Position numbers and translations under genes: made by a program. Positions 7,534-16,542 of a DNA stretch of 55,618 nucleotides are shown here, one piece after another. How positions within the stretch are numbered: position 1 is the first letter of the stretch; each line of letters starts with the position of its first letter. Below the pieces are notes generated by a model, which was given only the letters and a program-made list of their open reading frames with translations, had not been told where the DNA came from and searched no databases. This stretch comes from GCA-2861595 sp035536185 (GTDB lineage: Bacteria > Actinomycetota > Acidimicrobiia > Acidimicrobiales > GCA-2861595): assembly GCA_035536185.1 (NCBI GenBank), contig DATLOM010000079.1, forward strand, positions 1 through 55,618, written 5' to 3'.

Positions 7534-10319
7534 CCGCAGGCAACGGGCGTTTTCTCATCCGAACACCGCTACTTGTAGATGCGGTGGCCGTGATGGTCTC
7601 TGTAACTGAGCGCGATGGGACGACAGGCGAACTCTCGGCACCAGTGCCAGTAGGCGTGGCTGCCCCGGCTGAATCCACCGCACCTAGGCCTCCGGCTGAC
7701 GTCTCCGCGGTGCCGTTGCCGGGTGGTATCGAGGTGACCTGGCAAGCTGTAGATGGTGCTGCTGGGTATGAGATCCATCGTTCGACCGCGGATTTCGAGC
7801 CAGCACCTGAGACGCTCCAGTGTCGGCCTTCGAACGGAGAGTGTGACTCTTATGCCGGAACGAGCTATCGAGATGGTCCCCTCGCTGCACGGGTCCGCTA
7901 TTTCTATCGGATTGTGTCCTACGACGAGCGGGGCCGCCGCAGCGAACCTTCAGCCCTCACAGAGGCGGTTCCATCCTCGTCTGCAGGCCTTTTGGAGCTG
8001 GTTGTAAATCAAGCCGGCGATCGGTGTCCGGCGGGGGCGGGGTGTCTATCGATCTGGCGGGCTCTCGACCTTGCTCGGCGTGCCACATTGGGCGCCGCCG
8101 GGCAGCGGGCCGTTGTGACCTTTGACCCATCTGTTTTTGCGCAAACTGGTCCGACTGCGCAGACGATCACCGGGTGCTGCCTGGAACTGGGCGCTGGTGG
8201 GATCGTGATCGATGGTGCCGATCGAGTCTCGGTCCGCAGTACGGCCGGCGGCGCTGTAGGCGCCTCGATCGGTTTTGATGTTGATGAGTCAGGTCACGTC
8301 CTGCCAAGCGACGACAATGTGATCATCGGGATGAGCCTCACAGGCTTCGGTGCTGCGGTGGCCGTGAACGGGCGCCGCAACACCATTGGCCAGCCGCGAT
8401 CCGGCAATCAACTCGACGGAAACGAGGTCGGTGCCGACGTTCTCGGCAGCCGTAACGTCGTGGCGGGGAATCGGATAGGGGGCCAGGTGTTCCGCACGGA
8501 GAGCGCCTTCGCTTCGGGCACCGGCGTCGTTGTGGGTGGCCGGGCCAACCGGGTGGAGGACAACGTGATGGTTGGCGGAGCCGGCGCGGGGGTGCGCTTG
8601 GTCGGGGGGACGGACAACGAGGTAGTGGGCAACTTCATTGGCCTGGAGCGAGACGGCACGGCCGCCGCCAACCAGGGGCCGGGGCTTGCTGCGGACCTGG
8701 GCGCTTCGGGCGATGAGGCCAGAGCGAACACCATCGCCCACAACGTCGGTGCGGGAGTTCAGATGGGCCCGCTGGTGCCGGCGCCGCTCGAGCTGACACG
8801 TAACTCGATATTCGCCAATGGAGGCGTCGGCATTGACCTCTCCGGTGTTCCCACGTCCTGCGACGAGGGCCTTCCGCCCGCCCCGAAGCTGAACCAGGTG
8901 GACAGCGTCGCCGGCACCGCCTCGGGTGCAGCTTGCCCGGGCTCTCGGGTCGAGGTGTTCGGTGCCGCTCCTGACCCCTCCGGGGCCGGCGAGGGAAAGA
9001 ACTTCCTTGCCGCAGCCACGGCCGGGCCCGATGGCGGGTTCTCCGTTTCCGGCCTCACGTTGAGGGGCGAGGAGGCACTCACGGCCACCGCCACGAGAAC
9101 CGGTGCTACGTCGGCGTTCGCTCCCAACTTCGGCGTACCCGACATCTTCGTTCCCGGTCCTGTGAGCGGACTGCAGGCGGCGCAACGGGACAGCTCCACA
9201 GTGGAGCTGTCGTGGGGGGCGGCGGCCGATGACGCCGGCACCACGCGTCCTGCGCAGCGCTACCAGGTTCGACAGTCCACCTCGCCGGTCGACACCGCCG
9301 GCTTCGATGCCGATGGCGTCGGCCGGCTCTGCGAGGGTGACTGCTTCACCGGAACTCTCGGCGCCGCGGGCGACCCTGTGCGCTTCACTGTCACGGACCT
9401 CGTACCGGGGGTGAGGTACCACTGGGCAGTTCGTGCCATCGACAGCGCCGGCCTCGTTGGCCCGGTAGCCACCGTCTCACTCGGACTCGATGACCTCGCC
9501 CCTGCGTCGGTATCGGATCTAACCGCCCGGCCCGTCTCGGGATCAGAGATCGAGCTGGTGTTCTCGGCTCCCGGCGCCAATGGCAATGGGCCGCCGGCGG
9601 TGCGGGAGTACCTCATCCGCCAATCCTCCTCGCCCATCGACACCTCCACCAGCTTCGAAGACGCCAAGGCGCTGTGTGGCGACATCTGCCGCTTCGCGCC
9701 GGGAAGAGTCGGAGAGCGCCTGACCCTTTCGGTCACCCGCCTGCGGCCCAACACGACCTACCACTACGCCGTGGTGGCCGTCGACGACTCCGGACTGCGC
9801 AGCCCGCTGTCCAACCCGGCGTCAGCCACAACCCTCGACTCGCTCGCCTGTCCCGCCATCGGAGCCCCCGGCGCCGGTGAGATCGCCTATCCCGGCGGCT
9901 ACTCGCTGGTCGGGCTGCCCGATGGCACGCGCCTACCTGCTGATTCGCCCCTCTACGGGTGGTTCGATCTGGGCGACGGTGGCAGCTACTCGGTACAGGA
10001 GCCCACGGAGCCTGTCATTGCTGGGCGCGGCTATTGGGCCTGGTTCGCCTGCCCCCGCCTCATCACTCCGGGCGCCGGCGCCACGACGACGCTCCAGTTT
10101 CCTCTCAGCGACTACCACGCCTCGATGGTGGGGAACCCGTCGGCCACTGACGAGACCCCAGTGACGGGTCACGACTTCGCCGCCAGGTGGGATCCCAGTC
10201 TCAACGGCGGCGTGGGCGGATACCTCGTGTCGGGCTATCGTCAGCCAGAGTCCCTGGCTCCGGGCGCCGGCGCCTGGGTGTTCTCTTACCGGGACACCAC
10301 CATCCAGCTCGGCCCCTGA
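7530..10319 (+). CDS. Giant secreted protein, C-terminal part: Fn3, beta-helix and shared C-terminal domain
   Basis: 929 residues. The first ~50 complete the domain broken at the end of the previous gene. Then follow Fn3 (52-150, VTWQAVDGAAGYEIHRS), a CSLREA-like segment (156-195), beta-helix repeats (217-433), a further copy of the VEVF-type domain (450-533), Fn3 modules (540-650 and 660-770), and a C-terminal domain (773-929) with YSLVGLPDGT, GRGYWAWFACP, ASMVGNPS and VTGHDFAARWDP. That domain recurs at the end of the protein at 40226. With no signal peptide of its own, this frame can only be exported as part of the upstream protein, so frameshifting, a base error or pseudogenisation is implied. 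Confidence 0.75.
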   Translation: MTAGNGRFLIRTPLLVDAVAVMVSVTERDGTTGELSAPVPVGVAAPAESTAPRPPADVSAVPLPGGIEVTWQAVDGAAGYEIHRSTADFEPAPETLQCRPSNGECDSYAGTSYRDGPLAARVRYFYRIVSYDERGRRSEPSALTEAVPSSSAGLLELVVNQAGDRCPAGAGCLSIWRALDLARRATLGAAGQRAVVTFDPSVFAQTGPTAQTITGCCLELGAGGIVIDGADRVSVRSTAGGAVGASIGFDVDESGHVLPSDDNVIIGMSLTGFGAAVAVNGRRNTIGQPRSGNQLDGNEVGADVLGSRNVVAGNRIGGQVFRTESAFASGTGVVVGGRANRVEDNVMVGGAGAGVRLVGGTDNEVVGNFIGLERDGTAAANQGPGLAADLGASGDEARANTIAHNVGAGVQMGPLVPAPLELTRNSIFANGGVGIDLSGVPTSCDEGLPPAPKLNQVDSVAGTASGAACPGSRVEVFGAAPDPSGAGEGKNFLAAATAGPDGGFSVSGLTLRGEEALTATATRTGATSAFAPNFGVPDIFVPGPVSGLQAAQRDSSTVELSWGAAADDAGTTRPAQRYQVRQSTSPVDTAGFDADGVGRLCEGDCFTGTLGAAGDPVRFTVTDLVPGVRYHWAVRAIDSAGLVGPVATVSLGLDDLAPASVSDLTARPVSGSEIELVFSAPGANGNGPPAVREYLIRQSSSPIDTSTSFEDAKALCGDICRFAPGRVGERLTLSVTRLRPNTTYHYAVVAVDDSGLRSPLSNPASATTLDSLACPAIGAPGAGEIAYPGGYSLVGLPDGTRLPADSPLYGWFDLGDGGSYSVQEPTEPVIAGRGYWAWFACPRLITPGAGATTTLQFPLSDYHASMVGNPSATDETPVTGHDFAARWDPSLNGGVGGYLVSGYRQPESLAPGAGAWVFSYRDTTIQLGP

Positions 10320-10329
10320 GCGCCACGTA

Positions 10330-11919
10330 GTGCGAGGTCCTGTTGTCGGCGGCACCTCGGTGCTCCTCAGGGCTGTGCCGGCCGGCGCCGGGCACCGGCG
10401 CCCGCCACTGGGCTTGTTGCTGGCCGCCATTCTGCTTAGCAGCAGCATCGTTCTGTTCCTTGCCGCCAGCTCCCTCGGCGAGCGGGAGCCGGCGCGCCTG
10501 GCCGGCGGCATCCGGCCCCTCAACGCCGGTGCCCTGGATGCGCTCGACATCCGGGCCCACAACTCACCGAGCGTCGTCCGCAACCCCACCAACGGGGCCA
10601 ACCTGGTCACAGTCAACCGCGTGGACACCCCTCAGTTCTCCTGCGGGCTGCACGTGTCGTTCGACGCCGGCGCCACCTGGTCGAGCGGCCAGCTCGCCCA
10701 GCCCCAGGGAGAAAACCCGAAGTGTTACGCCCCCGATGCCGCTTTCGGCCCGGACGGCACGCTCTATGTCTCCTTTGTCACTCTCGAGGGGCTGGGAAAC
10801 GTGCCCAACGCTGGTTGGCTCAGCACCTCCGCCGATGGTGGCCGCAGCTTCTCGGTGCCGGTGCGCAGCCTCGGACCGAATGCGTTCCAGATGCGTCTGC
10901 TGGCGGACCCGGCCAAACCTGGCCGGCTCTACCTGTCGTGGGTGCAGGCCACCGAGACGGGCACGCTCCAATTCCCATCCGCGAACAACCCCGTCAACGT
11001 CGCCCGCTCCGACGATGGCGGCGCCACCTGGGAGCCGCCGGTGCGGGTGAGTGCTTCTGAGCGGCCGCGCGTGGTGGCCCCGTCCATTGCCGCCGGGCCA
11101 CGAGGACAGCTCTACGTTCTGTACCTGGATCTGGGCGACGACGCTCTCGACTACCACGGTGGCCACGGGGGGAGGGGCGGGCCGCCCTACGACGGTCGGT
11201 GGCAGCTCGTTCTTGCTCGGTCGCTGGACGGCGGCCGGCGCTGGACCGAGTCCGTGGTCGAGGGCCGGCTCGTGCCTACGCAACGCTTCGTCGTCTTCAC
11301 CCCACCATTTCCCTCACTCGCCGTCGACCAGGACGGCGGTGCGCTCTACGCCGGCTTCGCCGACGGACGCGAGGGTGACGCCGATGTCCGGGTGTGGGTC
11401 TCGAGTGATGACGGGTCGACCTGGAGCGCCGGCCGCCGGGTCAACGACACCCGCCGGCGGGATGGGACCTCTCAGTATCTGCCGGCTCTGGCGGTGGCAC
11501 CCAACGGGCGGCTCGACGTGGTGTACCTCGACCGTCGCGCCGACCCGGACGACATCCTCACCGAGGTGTCGCTCCAGTCATCCTCCAACGGTGGCCGCAG
11601 CTTCGGTGCCCGCCTGCGCCTCTCGGATACCGCCTTCGATTCCCGCATCGGTTCAGGCAGTGAACGTGAGCTTCCGGACCTCGGCAGCCGCCTGGGCCTC
11701 GTGTCCACCGATGCCGGTGCTCTCGCCGTGTGGCCTGACACCCGCTCCGGGACCCAGGCGTCGAACAAGACCGACCTGGCCCGAGCGGTGGTTGCCTACC
11801 CGGCCGCCCCCGCCCTTTCGACCCTGCGGGTACCGCTGCGCGTCTCTGGTCTCGCCTCCGGACTGACAGCCGTACTCCTGCTCGTATTCCTCGTCCGCCG
11901 GCGAGGTGCCCATCCGTGA
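10330..11919 (+). CDS. Membrane-anchored BNR/sialidase-like propeller protein
   Basis: 529 residues with an N-terminal hydrophobic signal/anchor (about 33-52) and a C-terminal membrane helix followed by RRR, so the bulk should be extracytoplasmic. Six Asp-box motifs are visible: SFDAGATW, SADGGRSF, SDDGGATW, SLDGGRRW, SSDDGSTW and SSNGGRSF, as expected of a six-bladed propeller. I see no FRIP motif, so sialidase catalysis is not supported. Its closest relative here is the protein at 45555, sharing HNSP(S/T)-RNP-GANL near the N-terminus and NGRLDV-Y-DRR near the end. It follows the giant gene by ten bases; the two are probably cotranscribed. Confidence 0.85.
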   Translation: MRGPVVGGTSVLLRAVPAGAGHRRPPLGLLLAAILLSSSIVLFLAASSLGEREPARLAGGIRPLNAGALDALDIRAHNSPSVVRNPTNGANLVTVNRVDTPQFSCGLHVSFDAGATWSSGQLAQPQGENPKCYAPDAAFGPDGTLYVSFVTLEGLGNVPNAGWLSTSADGGRSFSVPVRSLGPNAFQMRLLADPAKPGRLYLSWVQATETGTLQFPSANNPVNVARSDDGGATWEPPVRVSASERPRVVAPSIAAGPRGQLYVLYLDLGDDALDYHGGHGGRGGPPYDGRWQLVLARSLDGGRRWTESVVEGRLVPTQRFVVFTPPFPSLAVDQDGGALYAGFADGREGDADVRVWVSSDDGSTWSAGRRVNDTRRRDGTSQYLPALAVAPNGRLDVVYLDRRADPDDILTEVSLQSSSNGGRSFGARLRLSDTAFDSRIGSGSERELPDLGSRLGLVSTDAGALAVWPDTRSGTQASNKTDLARAVVAYPAAPALSTLRVPLRVSGLASGLTAVLLLVFLVRRRGAHP

Positions 11920-12075
11920 CGGTGGCAGCAGCAGTTCCCTGCGAGGATCCGAAGCGGGCCATTCTCAGGTCCCCAGCGCTCATGAACATCGCCCGCGCCA
12001 TCTCGGTCCGCCTTCCTGATCCAGGTCCACGGTCGTCCCGTTGAATGGGCGGCTTTAGCAGAGGTCCGCTGGTCC

Positions 12076-12957
12076 TCAATCCGGCGAGGCTGCCCGAATA
12101 TCCGGCGCCTGGCCGAGTACGAAGCTGTCGCCCTCGGCGGCGGCACGAACGAGGCCTCCGAAGCCCTGAGCCGCCGCCAATCGGCGGGCACCGTCAGCCA
12201 ATACGTCCAGCTCGTCGTCTCCACGTCCGGGGTCATGGTGGAATAGGAGCAGGCTTCCGACCTCCCCGGCGAGGGCGACCTTCACCGCGAATGCGGGGGT
12301 CGAGTGGCCGAAGTGCCGGAGCCGGGCGTACTCGTCCTCGGTGTGCTGAGAGTCGTGGAACAGGACGTCGGCGCCCCGCACCAGTTCGAGCACGCTCTCC
12401 GGAACGAGATCGTCCTGCTCGGGGCTGCGGCCCTCGGCGCCGGGCCCGTGGTCGCTGAGGTAGGCGAGGACGTGACCGCCCACCTCGATGCGGAAGCCGA
12501 GGGTGGGGCCACGATGGCGCAGGTGGCGAGCCATGACTCGGAAGGCTCCGAGGTCGACCGTCTCGTCGCCGAGGTCGTGGAGGTCCCACCGGCCGCAGAG
12601 CCCGTCGATGGTGATCGGGAATCCCGGCGGGCACACGACCGAATCGAGGCCCGCTCGCAGGCCCGAGTCGCCGGCCGGGCCGTAGACGTTCACCTGCGCC
12701 CCGGCGCGGTCGCCGGCGCGGAAGAAGGGGAGTCCCATCGTGTGGTCCCAGTGCAGGTGACTCAGCAGGAGGTTGAAGACGTCACCGCTTACGGGGCTGA
12801 TGCGGGTGATCCCGGTGCCGCCGTCGATGATCAGCAGCGGCTCACCGGCAACCTCCATGGTGATGCAGGAGGTGTTGCCTCCGTAGCGGATGGTGGGGGC
12901 TCCCGGTGCAGGAAGAGAGCCGCGTACGCCCCAGACCTTCACCTCGCAGGAGAGCAC
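12076..12957 (-). CDS. MBL-fold metallo-hydrolase
   Basis: 293 residues with the metallo-beta-lactamase fold: KVWGVRGSLPAPG and YGGNTSC at the N-terminus, LLSHLHWDHTMGLPFF carrying the HxHxDH metal site, SDHGPG, then HDSQHTEDEY and a late HHDP histidine. It resembles the cyclic-phosphodiesterase-like branch (PhnP-related), but the substrate cannot be deduced. The frame starts at GTG 12957; an internal GTG at 12942 would give the more typical beginning MKVWGVRGS. It faces the BNR gene convergently and the M23 gene divergently. Confidence 0.8.
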   Translation of the reverse strand: MLSCEVKVWGVRGSLPAPGAPTIRYGGNTSCITMEVAGEPLLIIDGGTGITRISPVSGDVFNLLLSHLHWDHTMGLPFFRAGDRAGAQVNVYGPAGDSGLRAGLDSVVCPPGFPITIDGLCGRWDLHDLGDETVDLGAFRVMARHLRHRGPTLGFRIEVGGHVLAYLSDHGPGAEGRSPEQDDLVPESVLELVRGADVLFHDSQHTEDEYARLRHFGHSTPAFAVKVALAGEVGSLLLFHHDPGRGDDELDVLADGARRLAAAQGFGGLVRAAAEGDSFVLGQAPDIRAASPD

Positions 12958-13066
12958 GACGAGTGCCTAGCTGATCGGCGGAGCCAGCGTCACCCGAACC
13001 GCCCAGGAGCACTAGTCACATCAGGCTCATCCTCAACATCAGCCCCGCTGGCGCCGATGACACCGG

Positions 13067-14497
13067 GTGCACATTCGACGGACCTCCCTTGTCCACCTAC
13101 CCGCCCTCGTCGTCGCCGGTGTCGTCGTCTCGCTTGTCGTCCTCGGGGCGGTGGTTCCCGTTCCTGCCTCGGCTGATCCCGGGCCCGAGCTCCGCCGGAT
13201 CCACTTTCCCGTAGCCGATGCCGTCACCTTCAGCGACGACTTCGGCGACCCCCGGAGCGGCGGGCGCACCCACGAGGGCAACGACCTGATGGGCCAGAAG
13301 ATGCAGCACCTGCTCGCCGCGGTGGACGGGACCGTGAGGCTGGCCCGTATCGACACCGCCGGCCTGGCCGGCAACATGCTGACCCTCGTCGACGACGACG
13401 GCTGGCGCTACAGCTACATCCATCTCAACAACGACAGCCCCGGTACGGACGACAACGTCAACCTCCCGGAGCTGGTGTTCCCCGCGGGCATCCGCGCCGG
13501 CGCCCGGGTAAAGGCGGGCCAGCACCTCTCGTTCCTCGGGGACAGCGGCAACGCCGAGAACACCGCCCCGCACCTGCACTTCGAGATCCGCCGCCCCGAC
13601 GGCGCCGCCATCAACCCGTGGACCAGCCTGCGTCTGGCCAAGGGCCTGCCCGCCGGCACCCGCTGCGGTTACGGCACGAACCCTGCGGCCAAGGCCGTTC
13701 CCGGCGCCGGCGCCGGCTACTGGGCCCTCAGCGCCGACGGAGGCGTGTTCTCCTTCGGCGCCGCCAGGTTCCACGGTTCCACGGGGGCCATCAAGCTCAA
13801 CAAGCCCATCGTCGGGATGGCGGCCACGCCGGCGGGTGACGGTTACTGGCTGGTGGCTTCGGACGGCGGCGTCTTCGCCTTCGGGAGCGCCACCTTCCAC
13901 GGCTCCACCGGCGCCCTGAAGCTGAACAAGCCGATCGTGGCCATGGCGCCCACCCCGAGCGGCAAGGGCTACTGGCTCGTCGCCTCGGACGGCGGCGTCT
14001 TCGCCTTCGGGGATGCCACCTTCCTCGGCTCGACCGGCGCCATCAGCCTCAACAAGCCCATCGTCGCCGTGTCCCCGACACCCGCCGGTACCGGCTACCT
14101 CCTCATTGCCTCCGACGGCGGCGTCTTCGCCTTCGGCGATGCCCTCTTCGCCGGCTCCACGCCCGGCCTCGGGATCACCACCACCATCGTGTCCGCCGGG
14201 TCCAGCGCCACCGGTCTCGGGTACTGGATGCTCGCCGCCGACGGTGGGGTCTTCAACTTCGGCGACGCCGCCTTCAAGGGATCGCTCCCCGGTACCGGCC
14301 TGTGCCGATGGCCCAACGGGATCCGCCTCCTGCCCACCACTACCGGCGCCGGCTACTGGGTGCAGGGCAGCGACGGCCAGGTCTTCACCTTCGGCGACGC
14401 GCCCTGGCACGGCAGCCTGTTCGCCTCCGGGATCAAGCCCAACGCCGCCATCATCGACATGGCCGTCGCCGGCCGCCGCCCGACCTCGACGGGCTGA
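13067..14497 (+). CDS. Secreted M23 peptidase with six 42-residue repeats
   Basis: 476 residues from GTG 13067, with a signal peptide (about 1-36). The LytM/M23 domain (about 55-185) has the zinc ligands in RTHEGNDL and HLHFEIR, as expected of a peptidoglycan endopeptidase. After it come six repeats of about 42 residues (about 212-460), each with GYW(L/A)xxxDGGVFxFGxAxFxGSTG. Such repeats are frequent in Acidimicrobiia envelope proteins and probably form a propeller, perhaps binding wall polymers (inference). The DNA repeats are in phase at about 126 bp. Confidence 0.85.
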   Translation: MHIRRTSLVHLPALVVAGVVVSLVVLGAVVPVPASADPGPELRRIHFPVADAVTFSDDFGDPRSGGRTHEGNDLMGQKMQHLLAAVDGTVRLARIDTAGLAGNMLTLVDDDGWRYSYIHLNNDSPGTDDNVNLPELVFPAGIRAGARVKAGQHLSFLGDSGNAENTAPHLHFEIRRPDGAAINPWTSLRLAKGLPAGTRCGYGTNPAAKAVPGAGAGYWALSADGGVFSFGAARFHGSTGAIKLNKPIVGMAATPAGDGYWLVASDGGVFAFGSATFHGSTGALKLNKPIVAMAPTPSGKGYWLVASDGGVFAFGDATFLGSTGAISLNKPIVAVSPTPAGTGYLLIASDGGVFAFGDALFAGSTPGLGITTTIVSAGSSATGLGYWMLAADGGVFNFGDAAFKGSLPGTGLCRWPNGIRLLPTTTGAGYWVQGSDGQVFTFGDAPWHGSLFASGIKPNAAIIDMAVAGRRPTSTG

Positions 14498-14520
14498 GGC
14501 CGCCCCTAGCATCAGCCCGA

Positions 14521-15018
14521 ATGCCGGTACCGCAGCGCACGCCGCCGGGCCCCGATCAGGAGTCGGTATGGGACTATCCCAGGCCGCCCCGGGTGGAGGC
14601 GGTCCGCTGCCAGGTGGAGGTCATCTTCGGCGGCAACACCATCGCCATAAGCCTGGAGCCGCTCCGGGTCCTGGAGACCAGCCACCCGCCGGTGTACTAC
14701 CTGCCGCCAGGCAGCTTCATCCCCGAGTGCGTCGTGCCCAGCGGCCGGACCACCTTCTGCGAGTTCAAGGGCAGGGCCACGTTCCTCGACGTCGTGCAGG
14801 GAAAGTTCCAGGTCTCCGACGCCGCCTGGCGCTACGACGATCCCTCGCCCGGCTACGAGGCGCTGGCCGGCTACGTGGCCTTCTACCCGGCCCTGATGGA
14901 CGTCTGCCTGGTCGACGGCGAGTACGTCACCCCCCAGCCCGGTGGCTTCTACGGCGGCTGGGTCACCTCCCGCGTCGCCGGGCCCTTCAAGGGCGAGCCC
15001 GGCAGCGAGGGCTGGTAG
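14521..15018 (+). CDS. DUF427 domain protein
   Basis: 165 residues starting at ATG 14521, 23 bases after the M23 gene. The DUF427 signature is visible: VEVIFGGNTIAISLEPLRVLET, YYLPPGS and CEFKGRATF, followed by AAWRYDDPSP and YVAFYP. DUF427 is a small beta-rich fold of unknown function, common in actinobacteria as a stand-alone cytoplasmic protein; no signal peptide is present. An extra C-terminal ~40 residues (VCLVDGEYVTPQPGG onward) resemble the usual end of the longer members. Confidence 0.85.
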   Translation: MPVPQRTPPGPDQESVWDYPRPPRVEAVRCQVEVIFGGNTIAISLEPLRVLETSHPPVYYLPPGSFIPECVVPSGRTTFCEFKGRATFLDVVQGKFQVSDAAWRYDDPSPGYEALAGYVAFYPALMDVCLVDGEYVTPQPGGFYGGWVTSRVAGPFKGEPGSEGW

Positions 15019-15040
15019 CCGGCGGCGGCGCCCCCTGGCG

Positions 15041-16153
15041 CTAGTCGGGGAACCGGATGAGCGTCCGGGTGACCTCGCCGGAGCGGAGCGCGTCGAGGGC
15101 GGGATTGACATCCTCGAGAGCGACCGTCCCGGTGACGAGCGCCGCCAGCTCGAGCTCCCCTTTCCGGTGGAGGTCCATGAGCGCGGGGATGTCCTCGAGC
15201 ACGTTCGACGATCCGTACCAGCAGCCGGTGATCGTCTTGGCCGCCAGCACGACTCCGAGGAACGCCGGCAGGTTCAGCATCGTGTCCATCCGGGGGATGC
15301 CGACCAGCACCGTCTGGCCCCCGCGGCGGGTCATGGTGACGGCCTGGTCGATGGTGCGGGGCAGGCCGATGACCTCGAACACCACGTCGGCGCCCCGCTG
15401 GCCGGTCAGCTGCATCAGGACCGAGACCGGGTCGCCGGCGGAAGCATCCACCGTCGCCGTCGCCCCGAACCGCTCGGCCAACTCGAGCTTGGCCCGATTG
15501 GTGTCCACCGCGATGATGCCATCCGCCCCGGCGATGCGGGCGCCCTGCACCACGTTGAGCCCCACGCCCCCGCATCCGAGGACGGCCACCGTGTCACCCG
15601 GCTTGATGTCGGCCGTTCTGGTGGCTGCACCGATGCCGGTGAGCACGCCACAACCGAGGAGCGACGCCAGGCCCAGGTCGAGGTCGTCGTCCACCTGCAC
15701 CACTCCGCACTCGGGCACGACGGTGAGGTCGGCGAAGGTGCCGGCGGCCGACATCTGGTGAAGCTGCGCACCCCGTGACCGCAACCGGGTGGTGCCGTCC
15801 AGGAGGCCGCCGGAGGCGATGGCCGCGTTGGCCCGCTCGCAGAGGTGGCCCTGGCGGCGGAGGCAGAAGAAGCAGTCCCCGCACTGCGGCACCCAGGAGA
15901 TGACCACCCGGTCGCCCGGCTGTACCCGCGTCACCCCCTCGCCCACGCAATCGACCACCCCTGCCCCCTCGTGCCCGAGCACGATCGGCATCGGCGCCAT
16001 GAGCGTCCCGTCGCACATCGACAGGTCCGAGTGGCAGACGCCGGCCGCCACCATCCGGACCCTCACCTCACCCGGGTGCGGCGCCTCCACCTCCACGTCG
16101 TCCCGCATCTCGAGAGGCTGCCCCACAGCAGCGAGCACCGCGGCACGGCCCAT
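15041..16153 (-). CDS. Zinc-dependent alcohol dehydrogenase, class III type
   Basis: 370 residues of the MDR superfamily. Catalytic zinc ligands are in AGVCHSD and GHEGAGVV; the structural zinc site is CGDCFFCLRRQGHLC (four Cys). The NAD-binding GCGGVGLN motif and a following acidic cofactor-binding residue (VDTN) are present. It resembles the S-(hydroxymethyl)-thiol/NDMA-type dehydrogenases of actinobacteria, oxidising alcohols or aldehyde-thiol adducts; the substrate is not fixed by the sequence. I start at ATG 16153 (MGRAAVLAAVGQPL), typical of the family; the frame is open 17 codons further. Confidence 0.85.
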   Translation of the reverse strand: MGRAAVLAAVGQPLEMRDDVEVEAPHPGEVRVRMVAAGVCHSDLSMCDGTLMAPMPIVLGHEGAGVVDCVGEGVTRVQPGDRVVISWVPQCGDCFFCLRRQGHLCERANAAIASGGLLDGTTRLRSRGAQLHQMSAAGTFADLTVVPECGVVQVDDDLDLGLASLLGCGVLTGIGAATRTADIKPGDTVAVLGCGGVGLNVVQGARIAGADGIIAVDTNRAKLELAERFGATATVDASAGDPVSVLMQLTGQRGADVVFEVIGLPRTIDQAVTMTRRGGQTVLVGIPRMDTMLNLPAFLGVVLAAKTITGCWYGSSNVLEDIPALMDLHRKGELELAALVTGTVALEDVNPALDALRSGEVTRTLIRFPD

Positions 16154-16273
16154 GGCGGCGGAGGCTACCGACCCGCCGCGAGGCCGGTTCTGCTCCGTGT
16201 GCAAAAACCGTTGCTATACAACGATTCCTGCTCACAAAGCCTGGATCTGCGTTCAGATGCCAAGGTTAGGCCC

Positions 16274-16525
16274 GTGAACGACGATCCGGTCCGGGCTCAG
16301 CGGGCCAAGGCGGCACGGCTGGCAGTAGCCGGCAAGCGAGTGGGCTACGCCCTGATGCTGGTGGCCATTGCGGCCTTCGTCGCCGGCGCAGTGGGCCGGT
16401 TCACCGGCGCCATCACCACGATCGTCACCGTCTGCCTGCTGGCGACGACGGTCACGCTGGCGCCGGCCATCGTGCTGGCCTATGCCGTGAAGAAGGCGGA
16501 GCGGGAGGACCCGGTACCTCGGTAG
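16274..16525 (+). CDS. Small two-helix membrane protein
   Basis: 83 residues from GTG 16274. A charged N-terminus (VNDDPVRAQRAKAARLA) is followed by two hydrophobic helices (about 27-47 and 50-72) and a basic tail. The arrangement recalls small conserved actinobacterial membrane proteins of unknown function. It is followed convergently by the glycosyltransferase. I know no partner. Confidence 0.65.
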   Translation: MNDDPVRAQRAKAARLAVAGKRVGYALMLVAIAAFVAGAVGRFTGAITTIVTVCLLATTVTLAPAIVLAYAVKKAEREDPVPR

Positions 16526-16542
16526 CCGTGGCCGGCCTGGTG

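Noticed and set aside
13097..14512. 471-codon minus-strand ORF opposite the M23 peptidase
   Set aside because: Gly/Glu/Val-rich shadow of the 42-residue repeats on the other strand; no domain or start site.
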